Below are positions 1 through 8,825 of a stretch of DNA of 64,000 bases, one piece after another. This DNA comes from Tritrichomonas musculus (taxonomy: Eukaryota > Parabasalia > Tritrichomonadida > Tritrichomonadidae): positions 6,448,001 to 6,512,000 of the forward strand of contig JAPFFF010000003.1 in the NCBI GenBank assembly GCA_039105265.1, given 5' to 3'. Within the stretch, counting starts at the first letter, position 1; each line of letters starts with the position of its first letter. Under the pieces are notes generated by a model. It had not been told where the DNA came from. It ran no database searches and was given only the letters and a program-made list of their open reading frames with translations. The position numbers and the translations under genes were made by a program.

Positions 1-461
1 TAGAAATCATCCATATCTCTGTTATCGTTTTTTATATCTAGTTTGAAAGGTTGTGTCTCAGGTTTTGGTTTATAATTTAATAAATCAAATATATTGCTAG
101 CATCAAACTGATCTACTTCTTTAACAATATGAAAATTATCATCAATCTTTTGAATTACATTTGAGTTTTCATCTACTTCACTGTCATTTAAGTTTTCTTT
201 ATGATCATAATCAAAAATTTCATTCATCCAATCCAAAATTATTTTTAAAATCTGGTCAGAATCATTTTCACTGTCTTCAATGTTTGGGAATTGTGGAGCA
301 GGTATCGACTGTATATTGGTTTTGTTAAATAATACATTAACAAATTGATTAAACTAACGTAATGTTGATTTTTTATTAGTTTTTTTCTTAGAGCTAGTTT
401 GGGAATCATAAAAGCTAAATAAGGATGGAACATCATTTTTTATAGCAGGCAAAGGCATCAT
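1..461 (-). pseudogene. Acidic ORF, partial, running off left edge, with one in-frame stop
   Basis: The minus strand from the ATG at 459-461 stays open to the window edge apart from a single TAG (complement of 354-356). The translation is acidic and rich in Asp, Asn and Glu with no recognised domain. Its composition looks like coding sequence on both sides of the TAG. The ATG overlaps the stop codon of the transposase relic just upstream (TGA, complement of 458-460), so it may be a second ORF of the same element, or a tail joined by frameshift. The shorter overlapping frame at 245-436 looks like a shadow. Function unknown; the 3' end lies outside the window. Confidence 0.4.
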
Positions 462-2124
462 CGATAAAGCCCATGAGTTTGTTCGTAAGCGAAAATATGG
501 ATATTTGCCACAAAACTCGTTTTGAACTCTAATTGGTGATTTGTTTTTGTTAATTTATGAAAACGGTTCATGTTATCAATGAAAATCATTGATTGTTTCA
601 TAGTGATCTCAACACCACGCAGTCTTAAAAAAACGGTATCAGCAATTAAATTAAAGTCAATATTTGATGATTTAGAATTTAATATATTTTTATCAACATA
701 TGCACCTGCTTCATTAATTCTTGATTTTATATTATATTTGTATTTTAGTTTATAGCATACATCTTTTAACAGAATTGAATTAATGGTTGCATTGACCGCG
801 TTCTCGAAAGTGTTGTTGAAATGTGAAAACAATCTGACTAGTCCAAAATGGCTCTCAACTGCATGACTTCCAATGCGAGAAAAAGCAACCTCATCATTTC
901 TTAGCAATGCAATGGACAATGCAATGCATGTATTTATATTCCTTATAATAAATATCTCTTCGCCAAAGAGAGTACCAATCGATGATTTATGATATGATGG
1001 AGTGAAAAAATCACGGCTGTGACTTTTTCTAACATTATTTAAATGAAAAATGAAATATTTTATAGCATTTTCCAGCAAACTTAGCCTATCAAATCTATTC
1101 AAAACATTTGAAGTTATAGCTTGGATCATGAAAACAAAAGGAAGGTTATAAAAAGCACCATCATAACGGTTATTTTCTATTAATTTTTGAAAGTTTTCCC
1201 ATGAAAAGATTGATAAGGCATAGAAATCTTTCATTGATGCAATGTTAGAACGATCATATATTTCTTTTGTCAAACCTGTTGCTTTTTGATATAGTTCAAT
1301 ATTAACACACCTCATGGTTTGCGGGTTTACCATGAGCGGGTGGTTTAGTAAATGGGACCTCCCATTTTTAAACAAATGGAGCGGGTCATTTACTGGTATA
1401 TGAGTAAAGGTTATCATCTGATTTATTTTTTCTTTATATGTTATTTTTGAATTAATAATTGGCTCGATAATTAAAAAAAAATCACGATGCAGGCAATCGA
1501 ACCCGATGTCTCCATCAGTCGCTATATAATCCACAATAAAACGACTATTATTTTCGATACAACTCGTAATGTAGTTGCACCTATTTACGATTTCTCTTCC
1601 CGATGAGCCATTTTTAGTTGGGAGAAAGTGAATTGCTAATGGTTTCTTTTTTTCTATAAAGGAACCGCCAAATAAGTATAAATGGCAGAATTTCGAGATT
1701 CTGTCATCCTTTTGATTGAAGCGGCATCTCCTGCTAAAGTTATATGTTCTACACTATTTTTTTCTTCATCTTCAAATTGATAATTGTTTGAAAGCAAACT
1801 TTGAATTGAATCTACATTGCACAATTCATCATTTTTTTGATGTCTAATTGAAGAATAATTATCATAAATTGTTCTAATTGGTATTATATGTAAAAAGTTG
1901 CATACATTTGCATATGCATTTCTATTCAGTAAAAAGAAAAATTGGCAAAAATGGCGAAAATCAGATGAAGGAATCGTTCCCATTGCATAATATATCATAT
2001 CTTGTAAAAATTTATACTTTTCAAATATTTTTTTTGGTATTTGAAAAAATTCTTCATTTTTTTGATTTATTTTAAACCCCCCAACAAAACCGTTTACAAT
2101 TTTTCCCCTTGTTAAAAAAGTTAA
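458..2124 (-). pseudogene. Transposase relic, frameshifted and 5'-truncated; same family as 8826-10712
   Basis: Two open blocks on the minus strand (about 2124-1654 and 1645-458) join by a one-base shift at an A/T homopolymer near 1637-1654. Four blocks recur in the same order in the intact transposase at 8.8-10.7 kb: LAGDAAS, ATDGDIGFD, NDPLHLFKNGR and RIGSHAVESHFGLVR. The spaced acidic residues D, D, D and E suggest an RNase-H-fold (DDE/D) nuclease. The DPLH...K..R and E..F...R patterns recall P-element/THAP9-type transposases, which is inference only. No ATG precedes the open region before a stop at 2125-2127, so the N-terminus is missing. Likely non-functional. Confidence 0.6.
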
Positions 2125-2396
2125 TTATATTTAAAGATAGCATTTGTTTGAAAGTTTATTTTTTATGGATAAGTATAAAAAACAGAGCAATAATTCTTTT
2201 TGATAGATTATTTATTATTTATTTTCAAGGTAAAAAACAAATATACTGATTATATAATGTCAAAATTAGATTTTAAAAATGCTCTGACTAAGCCTTGGTT
2301 TTTGTATTTACAATTGTATACAACTTGTCCGTTTAAAAATTACAATTGTAATTACAATTGTAAATACGTTATTTTCTCGATATTAGTTTTTTATTT
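2125..2396. other. Short gene-free spacer at the truncated end of the protease gene
   Basis: There is no coding signal on either strand. It contains two short copies of TTACAATTGTAA-like palindromes near 2338-2362. It lies where the protease gene has lost its 3' end, so it probably marks a rearrangement or insertion boundary. Confidence 0.3.
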
Positions 2397-3845
2397 TTAT
2401 CTTGATCTACAATTATTTTTTGTATAAGTTTTAATTTTTAATGGTTTTCTTTCAGTTTCGAAATCATATATAAGTGTCTTTACCTCTGGTGCCATTGACT
2501 TATTCTCAGAGTCATAGCATTCGATTATTTTCTTTGGATATCGAACAATACATAAAACCCAATGTTCTCCATCTGAGCAAATGGGGACAAATACTTTATC
2601 GAACTTTGAAAATGACTCTTTACCTGAGATAGGACTTTTCATCAGTTCATGTATTTTTTCATTATCATTAGTCTCATATGCTATAGAAAGGAGGGTATAA
2701 AATGCAGTAGGTAAAACCAATATTTTCTTTTTATCAAACTCTGCCTCATTTTGACCAGGTTGTTTATTCAATCTCTTTCCTTTTTCATATAGAAGTTTCA
2801 AGTAGTCATCAATAACATCTTCGTCTATATTTTCATCATTGACTAAACTCCTCCAATCATGAATCCTATTATGTCCTTGGTCTACTGTATACTCTCCTGC
2901 CTTCTGTGGTGTCATACGGGGTTGTCTTGGAGGAGGACTAGTACCTCGAGAGGTATGTGATGATGGAAACTGTGGAGGTGGTGATGAAGGAGGAGGAGGT
3001 GGTGGAGGTGGAGGTGAACGAGGTGAACGAGGTGGTGGAGGTGAAGGTGAATGAGAATGAGGAGGAGGTGAAGGTGAACGAGGTCGTTTTGATTTTGTCT
3101 TAGGTTGTTTTGATTTTTTCTTAGGTCTATCATTCTCGTCTAAATTTGTACTACTTTGAAGAAAACGTTGAATTCTGTTTTGATTTAGATCCCTTGTTGG
3201 TGGCTCAACATTTGTGGGTCGGTTCCTACCGATTTTCCTAAGGTTAAGATGATAATCATTTCGATTTAAAGTTGGAGGTCTGGGTAATGGAGCCAATTCT
3301 GGTATATCATCTGTTTGAATACCTCTAGTTTTGTATTCTTTCTTATCACTTTTCAATGTTCTTTCTTTCATCTGCTCTCTCAGTTCTCTAGCTGCTTGTT
3401 TTTCCTCCTCAGTCTTCATTCGAGATATCCTTATGTTGATAATATCATAATGTAATTTTATCTCTGTTAATAAACCTTGATCTGATTCTTGGAGAGTATA
3501 TTGATATGGCTTTAATACTGTTATGTAATGCCCATGTTCATCTTTATCATCTTGATTTTTCTTAATCGCAAACACACAACCTGTAAATTTTGCTCTTGGT
3601 CTCTCTCTCTTGAGTCTATTAGCAAATTCAAGTACGTCTTTAAAAGCTATACTAGTATTTAAATATGTCTCATATAATTTTTGTAGATTTATTTGATTAT
3701 TAGAGAACTTCCATATAGTTTGACCCAAACCTCTTGTTAATCTTGCAACATCTCTATCAACTAGTTTAGGTCGAAATTTAATAGTACCTTGTAATAGTTG
3801 TATTTTATTGTTAGGTATAGTTTGTGTACCTACATCACTTGTCAT
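2397..3845 (-). CDS. Ulp1/C48-like cysteine protease of Maverick/Polinton type, truncated before the catalytic Cys
   Basis: 482 residues. The N-terminal ~200 residues are unrecognised, followed by a charged stretch and a Pro/Ser-rich linker (roughly residues 245-330). The C-terminal ~130 residues carry the first half of a Ulp1/adenain-type fold: FVPICSDGEHWVLCIV with the His-Trp pair, then a beta strand ending CYDSEN with the catalytic Asp. The frame ends shortly afterwards, before the Gln and nucleophilic Cys such proteases need, so the product should be inactive. In Maverick/Polinton elements such proteases process virion-like proteins. A small coiled-coil gene lies directly upstream on the same strand. 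The protease family is fairly sure; membership of a Maverick is inferred from family and neighbours. Confidence 0.6.
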   Translation of the reverse strand: MTSDVGTQTIPNNKIQLLQGTIKFRPKLVDRDVARLTRGLGQTIWKFSNNQINLQKLYETYLNTSIAFKDVLEFANRLKRERPRAKFTGCVFAIKKNQDDKDEHGHYITVLKPYQYTLQESDQGLLTEIKLHYDIINIRISRMKTEEEKQAARELREQMKERTLKSDKKEYKTRGIQTDDIPELAPLPRPPTLNRNDYHLNLRKIGRNRPTNVEPPTRDLNQNRIQRFLQSSTNLDENDRPKKKSKQPKTKSKRPRSPSPPPHSHSPSPPPPRSPRSPPPPPPPPPSSPPPQFPSSHTSRGTSPPPRQPRMTPQKAGEYTVDQGHNRIHDWRSLVNDENIDEDVIDDYLKLLYEKGKRLNKQPGQNEAEFDKKKILVLPTAFYTLLSIAYETNDNEKIHELMKSPISGKESFSKFDKVFVPICSDGEHWVLCIVRYPKKIIECYDSENKSMAPEVKTLIYDFETERKPLKIKTYTKNNCRSR

Positions 3846-3886
3846 TTAAAAATCAAATAAAAGAAAGAAGAAGAAGATGTTGTTTA

Positions 3887-4150
3887 TTAAGGAAGGTTAT
3901 CAAGGCTGCTGTTGATATCATCAACGTTGACCTTCATCTTTGCAAGGTCATCAATGACAGAATCGAGTTTTAAGGATAGCAGGTTGACCCTATTAAGAAC
4001 CTCATCAAGTCGTTGGTTGAGTTGATCAATTTGGAGCAACAAGTAAGTTTCAGTATGGTCTATCTTTGCTTCAAGCTTTTGCTTTTCATCCATGATTTTA
4101 GTGTTGAGCATTTCAGTGGTCAATCGTATCTTCTTATCGAGATTCATCAA
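3887..4150 (-). CDS. Small coiled-coil protein, probable mobile-element gene
   Basis: 87 residues starting MMNLDKKIRLTTEML and almost entirely heptad-like (Leu/Ile every 3-4 residues, e.g. IDQLNQRLDEVLNRVNLLS), so it should form a rod or oligomer. It lies 41 bp upstream of the protease gene on the same strand. A TCACTT initiator-like motif precedes its ATG. The divergent neighbour at 4214 starts 63 bp away, which makes a compact shared promoter. I do not recognise the family; the company it keeps suggests a Maverick-type accessory or structural protein. Confidence 0.5.
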   Translation of the reverse strand: MMNLDKKIRLTTEMLNTKIMDEKQKLEAKIDHTETYLLLQIDQLNQRLDEVLNRVNLLSLKLDSVIDDLAKMKVNVDDINSSLDNLP

Positions 4151-4213
4151 AGAAAAAAGTGAAATGACTAAATATTTTTCTATTGTTCATTTCATTTTTT
4201 TATTTCTGTATAA

Positions 4214-4477
4214 ATGGCTTATTACATGACCATAAAAGAGCGTATATATATCCTCTATAAAATAGTATCTAACCTCTATGAATATAGATGTGAGACTAAT
4301 GAGGGAGTATGTAATATTTTTATTTAAAAGATAAAAGAGTTAGCTGCTGAGTATTTCGAACCTGAATTTCTTGGTGTAATGATGAAAGATGGTGATTTGG
4401 AATTTATCGACCAAATAGAACATTTTGCCTTTGAGTTCTTAGAGTACCAAATATCTAATCTGCCCTCGCATTTTTAA
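4214..4477 (+). pseudogene. Small acidic ORF with one internal TAA
   Basis: From ATG 4214 the frame reads 37 codons, a TAA at 4325-4327, then 49 more clean codons to TAA 4475-4477. Codon choice and composition are the same on both sides of the internal stop (MAYYMTIKERIYIL before it, KIKELAAEYFEPEFLG after it). This suggests a formerly 87-codon gene with one nonsense mutation. It is divergent from the coiled-coil gene and its tail overlaps the 3' end of the HNH-like gene (4455-4790, minus), an arrangement typical of dense element genomes. Function unknown. Confidence 0.45.
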
Positions 4478-4790
4478 TTTTGGGCATATCCCTTTTATAG
4501 TTACTATCAGTTGGGGTTACCCATCTTAAGTTGCTTAGATGGTAGTCAGCCCTATTCCTATTGATATTGTTTACCTCTATTTTATGTTGTGGGTCATCAT
4601 TAGGTATGAACTGTCTTGCTATAAGTACATGTTTCAAGTAGTAGTCGCCATTTAGACATACTCGTATATACCCCTTTATATGTTTTGCATCTTTGCATAT
4701 AAAATGATTACTCTTACGTCTTATAGTAAAGGGGTACCTATTCAGGATCTCATAGTCGTTAGTAAAGCCTTTGAGTGGTACAAATGACAT
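4455..4790 (-). CDS. HNH endonuclease-like protein (NUMOD4/HNH_3 type)
   Basis: 111 residues. An N-terminal strand-rich region (FTNDYEILNRYPFTIRR) resembles NUMOD4. It is followed by an HNH_3-like core: LKHVLIARQFIP, then IEVNNINRNRADYHLSNLRWVT. The Asn/Arg framework of the family (N-x-x-x-N...NL.WVT) is present. The position that is usually His in 'VNHIDGN' reads Asn (VNNINRN), so catalysis may be lost. Such genes are common in giant viruses, phages and trichomonad mobile DNA. The 3' end overlaps the small ORF at 4214-4477. Confidence 0.6.
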   Translation of the reverse strand: MSFVPLKGFTNDYEILNRYPFTIRRKSNHFICKDAKHIKGYIRVCLNGDYYLKHVLIARQFIPNDDPQHKIEVNNINRNRADYHLSNLRWVTPTDSNYKRDMPKIKNARAD

Positions 4791-4830
4791 TTACATATAG
4801 AAAGAAATAGGTACGAGATTCTCGGGGCAA

Positions 4831-4910
4831 GTACCTGTGCCGTTTCATAGATGGGCGGTTGTGGGGTGGGGTACCTGTGCCGTTTAATAAATGGTGAGCT
4901 TTGAGGTGGG
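4831..4910. repeat. Two tandem 40-bp GC-rich units
   Basis: GTACCTGTGCCGTTT starts at 4831 and again at 4871, and both units end in GGTGGG, an exact 40-bp period. It is markedly G-rich compared with its surroundings and lies upstream of the HNH-like gene, so it may be subterminal to the Maverick-like block. Confidence 0.6.
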
Positions 4911-4988
4911 TGGGTGGGATAACATGAAAAGAAGAAGAAGATTTTTTTTTTTAAATTTTAAATTTTATTTTTTATTTTTTTTTTTTTA

Positions 4989-5039
4989 ACTAGTTCGTGT
5001 TGACGGTGTGGGTGCTAACCCCACCGGAAACCGACTAGT
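4989..5039. repeat. GC-rich nested inverted repeat (hairpin)
   Basis: ACTAGT at both ends (4989-4994 and 5034-5039), extended by TCG/CGA on the inner side, encloses a second stem CGGTG(T)GGG / CCCACCG around a short TGCTAA loop. It follows a poly-T tract and closes the gene-bearing block at 0-4.8 kb. It may be an element terminus or a structured RNA; the sequence alone does not decide. Confidence 0.5.
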
Positions 5040-5164
5040 ATATACTACTAATGATAACATAAATAAGTTAAATATATGTATTCTTTTTTTGGCTAAATTT
5101 TTATTTCTTTTTCTCAGATTCAAAAATGATAGATATTTTAATGCTATATATTTCTCTAATAAAA

Positions 5165-6069
5165 AGAGGTGAGGCTGCGAAAATTTTTGGTATTTTTTAA
5201 TAAAATTAATAAATATTATCTTATTGCAGAATTAAATGTTATTTATGATAATTTTACTAATATTTTTTTTCAGATTTTTAGCTAAAAATCTATTTTTAAA
5301 ATTGAATTGTTTATATTTTATTATAATTTCAAATTTTATCTTAATAAAAAAATTCTATTTACTCAAAATAATAAATAATTTAATTATCAATATTTAATAT
5401 ATAGATGTAAATATAATATTAAAATCTTCGACTAAGAGTTATAAATCAAATTTTGATTTTTTATGATTTAAATAACTATCATCATATTATAAGCATGATT
5501 TGTTTGGTAAATTATTGATAAATATTAAAATAAATACTTATTGTGATGTTGATACCAAAATTAAAACAAATGAAATTATTGGTATATTTGTGAAGTTTAC
5601 ATCATTAACGTATATAGAATTATATTCAATATTAAACCTCAATCCTAGCTAAAATTGTAAAAAAAATGTTAAAAATATTTTGATATGTATGCCAGCACCA
5701 GATAAGTTAATAGATAAACTATAGTTATCCCTTTGATCTTTAATATAGAAGAAAATTTCTCTTTAAATTGAAAAATATTTTTTTGAATTTTGACCAAAAA
5801 CGCATTTATTGAATAGCTTTCTTATTAAAAAATAGAGATCATCTATATACAAATGCAATTTGATGGTTGAAAAGAAAAAATAATGACGAATATATGAATT
5901 ATGGCATTTTGAAATATCAATACAATTTCAATTTTTTTTGATTAAATCTGAAAAAAAGTATATGATATGAAAAGGTAACAACACCATAATACTATATTTT
6001 TAATTTATTTTTAATTTTGTTGATTATTATTCCGAAAAAAGTTCATTTAAAATTCGCAGTCTCACCTCT
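5165..6069. mobile_element. Non-autonomous TIR element, AGAGGY family, 8-bp TSD
   Basis: The left end AGAGGTGAGGCTGCGAA is mirrored at the right end (inverted AGAGGTGAGACTGCGAA, one mismatch). The element is flanked by the exact direct repeat TAATAAAA (5157-5164 and 6070-6077). The interior is AT-rich with no usable ORF, so it would need a transposase in trans. Four more elements in the window start AGAGGY with 8-bp TSDs. Confidence 0.8.
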
Positions 6070-6300
6070 TAATAAAATGATTTTCTTATTCATTGATTTA
6101 TGTTTTAAAGTGATCAATATTTTTATTCGTTTAATTAATGAAATAATGGGTTATAATTTTTTTTAATAACCTTTTTCCTCATTTAAAAGGTTAACAAAAA
6201 TATAATTAACCATTTTATTATTTAAGATATGCTAAACATAAATATGTTAACCAGAAATGATTTTATTTTTAAATAAAATAAATCTCTGTATTATTCTCAA

Positions 6301-6383
6301 ATATTTGAGCAATCGGGTATGGGTAACGTGTTTTTTGATACAACAGCTCAGAATATTTGAGTCATAGGGTATGAATAACGTGT
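6301..6383. repeat. Two imperfect ~31-bp direct repeats
   Basis: ATATTTGAG..(A/T)C..GGGTATG..TAACGTGT occurs at 6301-6331 and again at 6353-6383, 52 bp apart. It is adjacent to the left end of the TTAA element at 6408. Confidence 0.5.
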
Positions 6384-6407
6384 ATTATTGAAATAAACCA
6401 AAAAATA

Positions 6408-7201
6408 TTAAGGACGTGGTAGGACCAAATATAATTTGAATTTTATGTGTAAATATCTCCTTAATTAATTTGTTATTGTAGTTCTAAAATATATTATTAT
6501 ATTATATATTTGATATTTATTAAAATAAATCAATAATAAATGAGATCTCCTACGTATATTAAAGAAAAGCATCCAAATTAAAAATGACATTAAAATGAAT
6601 AGAACATCAGAACGACTTTATTAATCAAAAAATAAATGGCTTTTATTAAATATATACATGCTTGCTCACTTTTCCTATTGACCAAAATTACATAATTTGA
6701 AAAAAATTTTAATGATCATCAATATTCTGAAAAACTTTTGTTATATTTTTTTCTTAAATAGAGTTTAATTTTGGGATATTTGTAAGTTTACTATAATATT
6801 ATTTATTGCATACCTTAAAATTCATTTTTAATGAGGTGATAAAAAAAGTGGTTTTAACCAAATTCATAACTTTCAAATGAATAGAAGTATGCGAATTCAC
6901 AAATGTAGCACTTGAACTATTAATATATCAAAATTAAGCATTTGTTGAATATTTCCTATTGAGTATTTTTTTAATTCATTTACTTTTTTATTCAAAAATT
7001 TATACTTCAGCAGGTCCGATATCATTAAAATTGAATGACAGCAAATTGTCTTCTGGGATAATTTTTGAAATTATTGGAAAAATAGTATTATATATTTAAA
7101 TGTTAATGCAATTTAATTGATAAAGTTTTGTGATAATAAATATTAAATGAGATATTTTACATACAAAAATGAGATTATATTTGGTCCTACCACGTCCTTA
7201 A
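6408..7201. mobile_element. Non-autonomous TIR element with TTAA ends
   Basis: TTAAGGACGTGGTAGGACC, continuing to 28 identical bases, occurs at 6408-6435 and inverted at 7174-7201. TTAA at both termini fits a 4-bp TTAA target duplication as made by piggyBac and Kolobok elements; a TA duplication (6406-6407 and 7202-7203) is the alternative. No ORF inside. Confidence 0.75.
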
Positions 7202-7251
7202 TATTGGTATAAATACGAAATTTTATTATATTAAAATCATTAAAATAGAAT

Positions 7252-7659
7252 GGACAATCGTTTTTTTCTACGCCACTTTTTGAATGGTTTTTCTATCCAT
7301 GAGTAGCTACTCATGGAGAGTAAAAAACCGCCATCTTAAGGTGAAATTTGAGTTGCTATGTTAAGAAATTTAACCAAAAAAATCGTAAATTTATATTTTT
7401 CATTAAAATTTTAACTATTAGCTTTTTTTGATATAATTTTTTTTTATTTATACATAATTTTTCAGGAATATACGCACCAGTGATCGCCACGGGGCTGTGC
7501 GAAGCCGAATCAGGCTCCTTGAATTGCTGGATGAATCGGGAATCCATTTGAACTATATATTTATGCATTATTTAGCAAAAATTGAATAAAAAATGTATAA
7601 AAAAGTATTCAAAAAGTTTAAAAGTTTTCAAAAAGTGGCGTAGAAAAATACGATTCCCC
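7252..7659. mobile_element. Small TIR element with 9-bp TSD carrying a GC-rich insert
   Basis: The 29-bp arms at 7256-7284 and 7627-7655 (TTTCTACGCCACTTTTTGAA and its inverse) differ at one base. The outer direct repeat AAATAGAAT (7243-7251 and 7660-7668) is an exact 9-bp TSD, the length made by Mutator-like elements. Inside lie a 22-bp palindrome (7296-7317, core CCATGAGTAGCTACTCATGG) and a GC-rich patch at about 7470-7545. That patch forms part of a 70-codon minus ORF (7356-7568, SRFIQQFKEPDSASHSPVAI); I do not treat it as a gene. A related terminus begins at 63924. Confidence 0.75.
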
Positions 7660-7755
7660 AAATAGAATTATAAAATAAAAATAAAAATAATAAATTAGAA
7701 TATATACTAATTATTGAGTAAACACTAATAATTTGATGATATTCATTTTATTCTT

Positions 7756-8107
7756 TTAAGGTTCTCCTTTCAAATTCAAAAGATTAAATTCAATTAGACT
7801 TCACAAATAAAATATGCATAAATATCGTCTTTAAAAACGAATTAAAATATAATATTTACGCAGATATATATTTTAAATTATTAAATAAAAACATTTTCAT
7901 GAAATCTTATCGATTTTATTTTTTTACAGATTGAAATCATAAAATTTAAAAATCAAAAAAATTTGAAAAATAAGATTTAATCGTTAAGGTCAAAATTTTA
8001 TATTTTTACCCAAAACTTTTTCAGAAAAAAGCTCTATTGAATTATATATTCTATGAGTTAATTCAATATTGAATAATAAATATTTTTTTTGGGAAGGAGA
8101 ACCTTAA
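7756..8107. mobile_element. Short TIR element with TTAA ends
   Basis: TTAAGGTTCTCCTT at 7756-7769 is perfectly inverted at 8094-8107. If TTAA is the target duplication, the TIR is GGTTCTCCTT. It is 352 bp and non-coding. Confidence 0.65.
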
Positions 8108-8825
8108 CATATTGCTATTTTATCTATTATACCTTGTTTAATATCATATTTAAAATATATTTATTGAGAATAAAATGGATTTACTTAATTTTTATTTTTT
8201 TATCTTAATTTCGACGAAATTAATCAAGAAATCGTATATAACGATTGTATGAATCATATATATAACCTCAGTTTTAATATAAATGTTCACTTACATTTCC
8301 ATTTTTCCACAGATTTAAAAATGTTGTTTTTTTAGACCACTGCAAGCCAAACCAATTACTTTATTTTGGAATTTAAATCAAATAAATATTATTTGTATAT
8401 GATATAAAACATATTGTTTAATTACAAAGATGAATTTTCTGTTTAATTTAGAGATATTTAAATTTTTTTTAAAAAAAAAAAAAAAAAAAAAATTCAAAAA
8501 GTTTTTAATTTGAATATGAGAAATAAAAAGAATACTACAACTCTTATTTTTTTAATAATTCTGAATAGGATTTTTATGATTTTAATATATAGTTAAATAT
8601 GTAATATTTTAAATTTATATTTTTAATATTTTTTAAATTTTGGCGCTGAAAAATAAGATATACGTATTTATTATACTAACGGTTATATGGTCAATAATTG
8701 ACCATAACGATCAACTTTTGAATGCTTTATTATGTAATATATTTTTTCTTCTTTTTTTTAAAAAATATATCTAATTCTATATAAATACATAATTTTAAAA
8801 ATATTTTAATTTATTTAAATTAATT

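Noticed and set aside
2912-3133. 73-codon His/Leu-rich frame
   Set aside because: Antiphase shadow of the Pro-rich linker of the protease gene.
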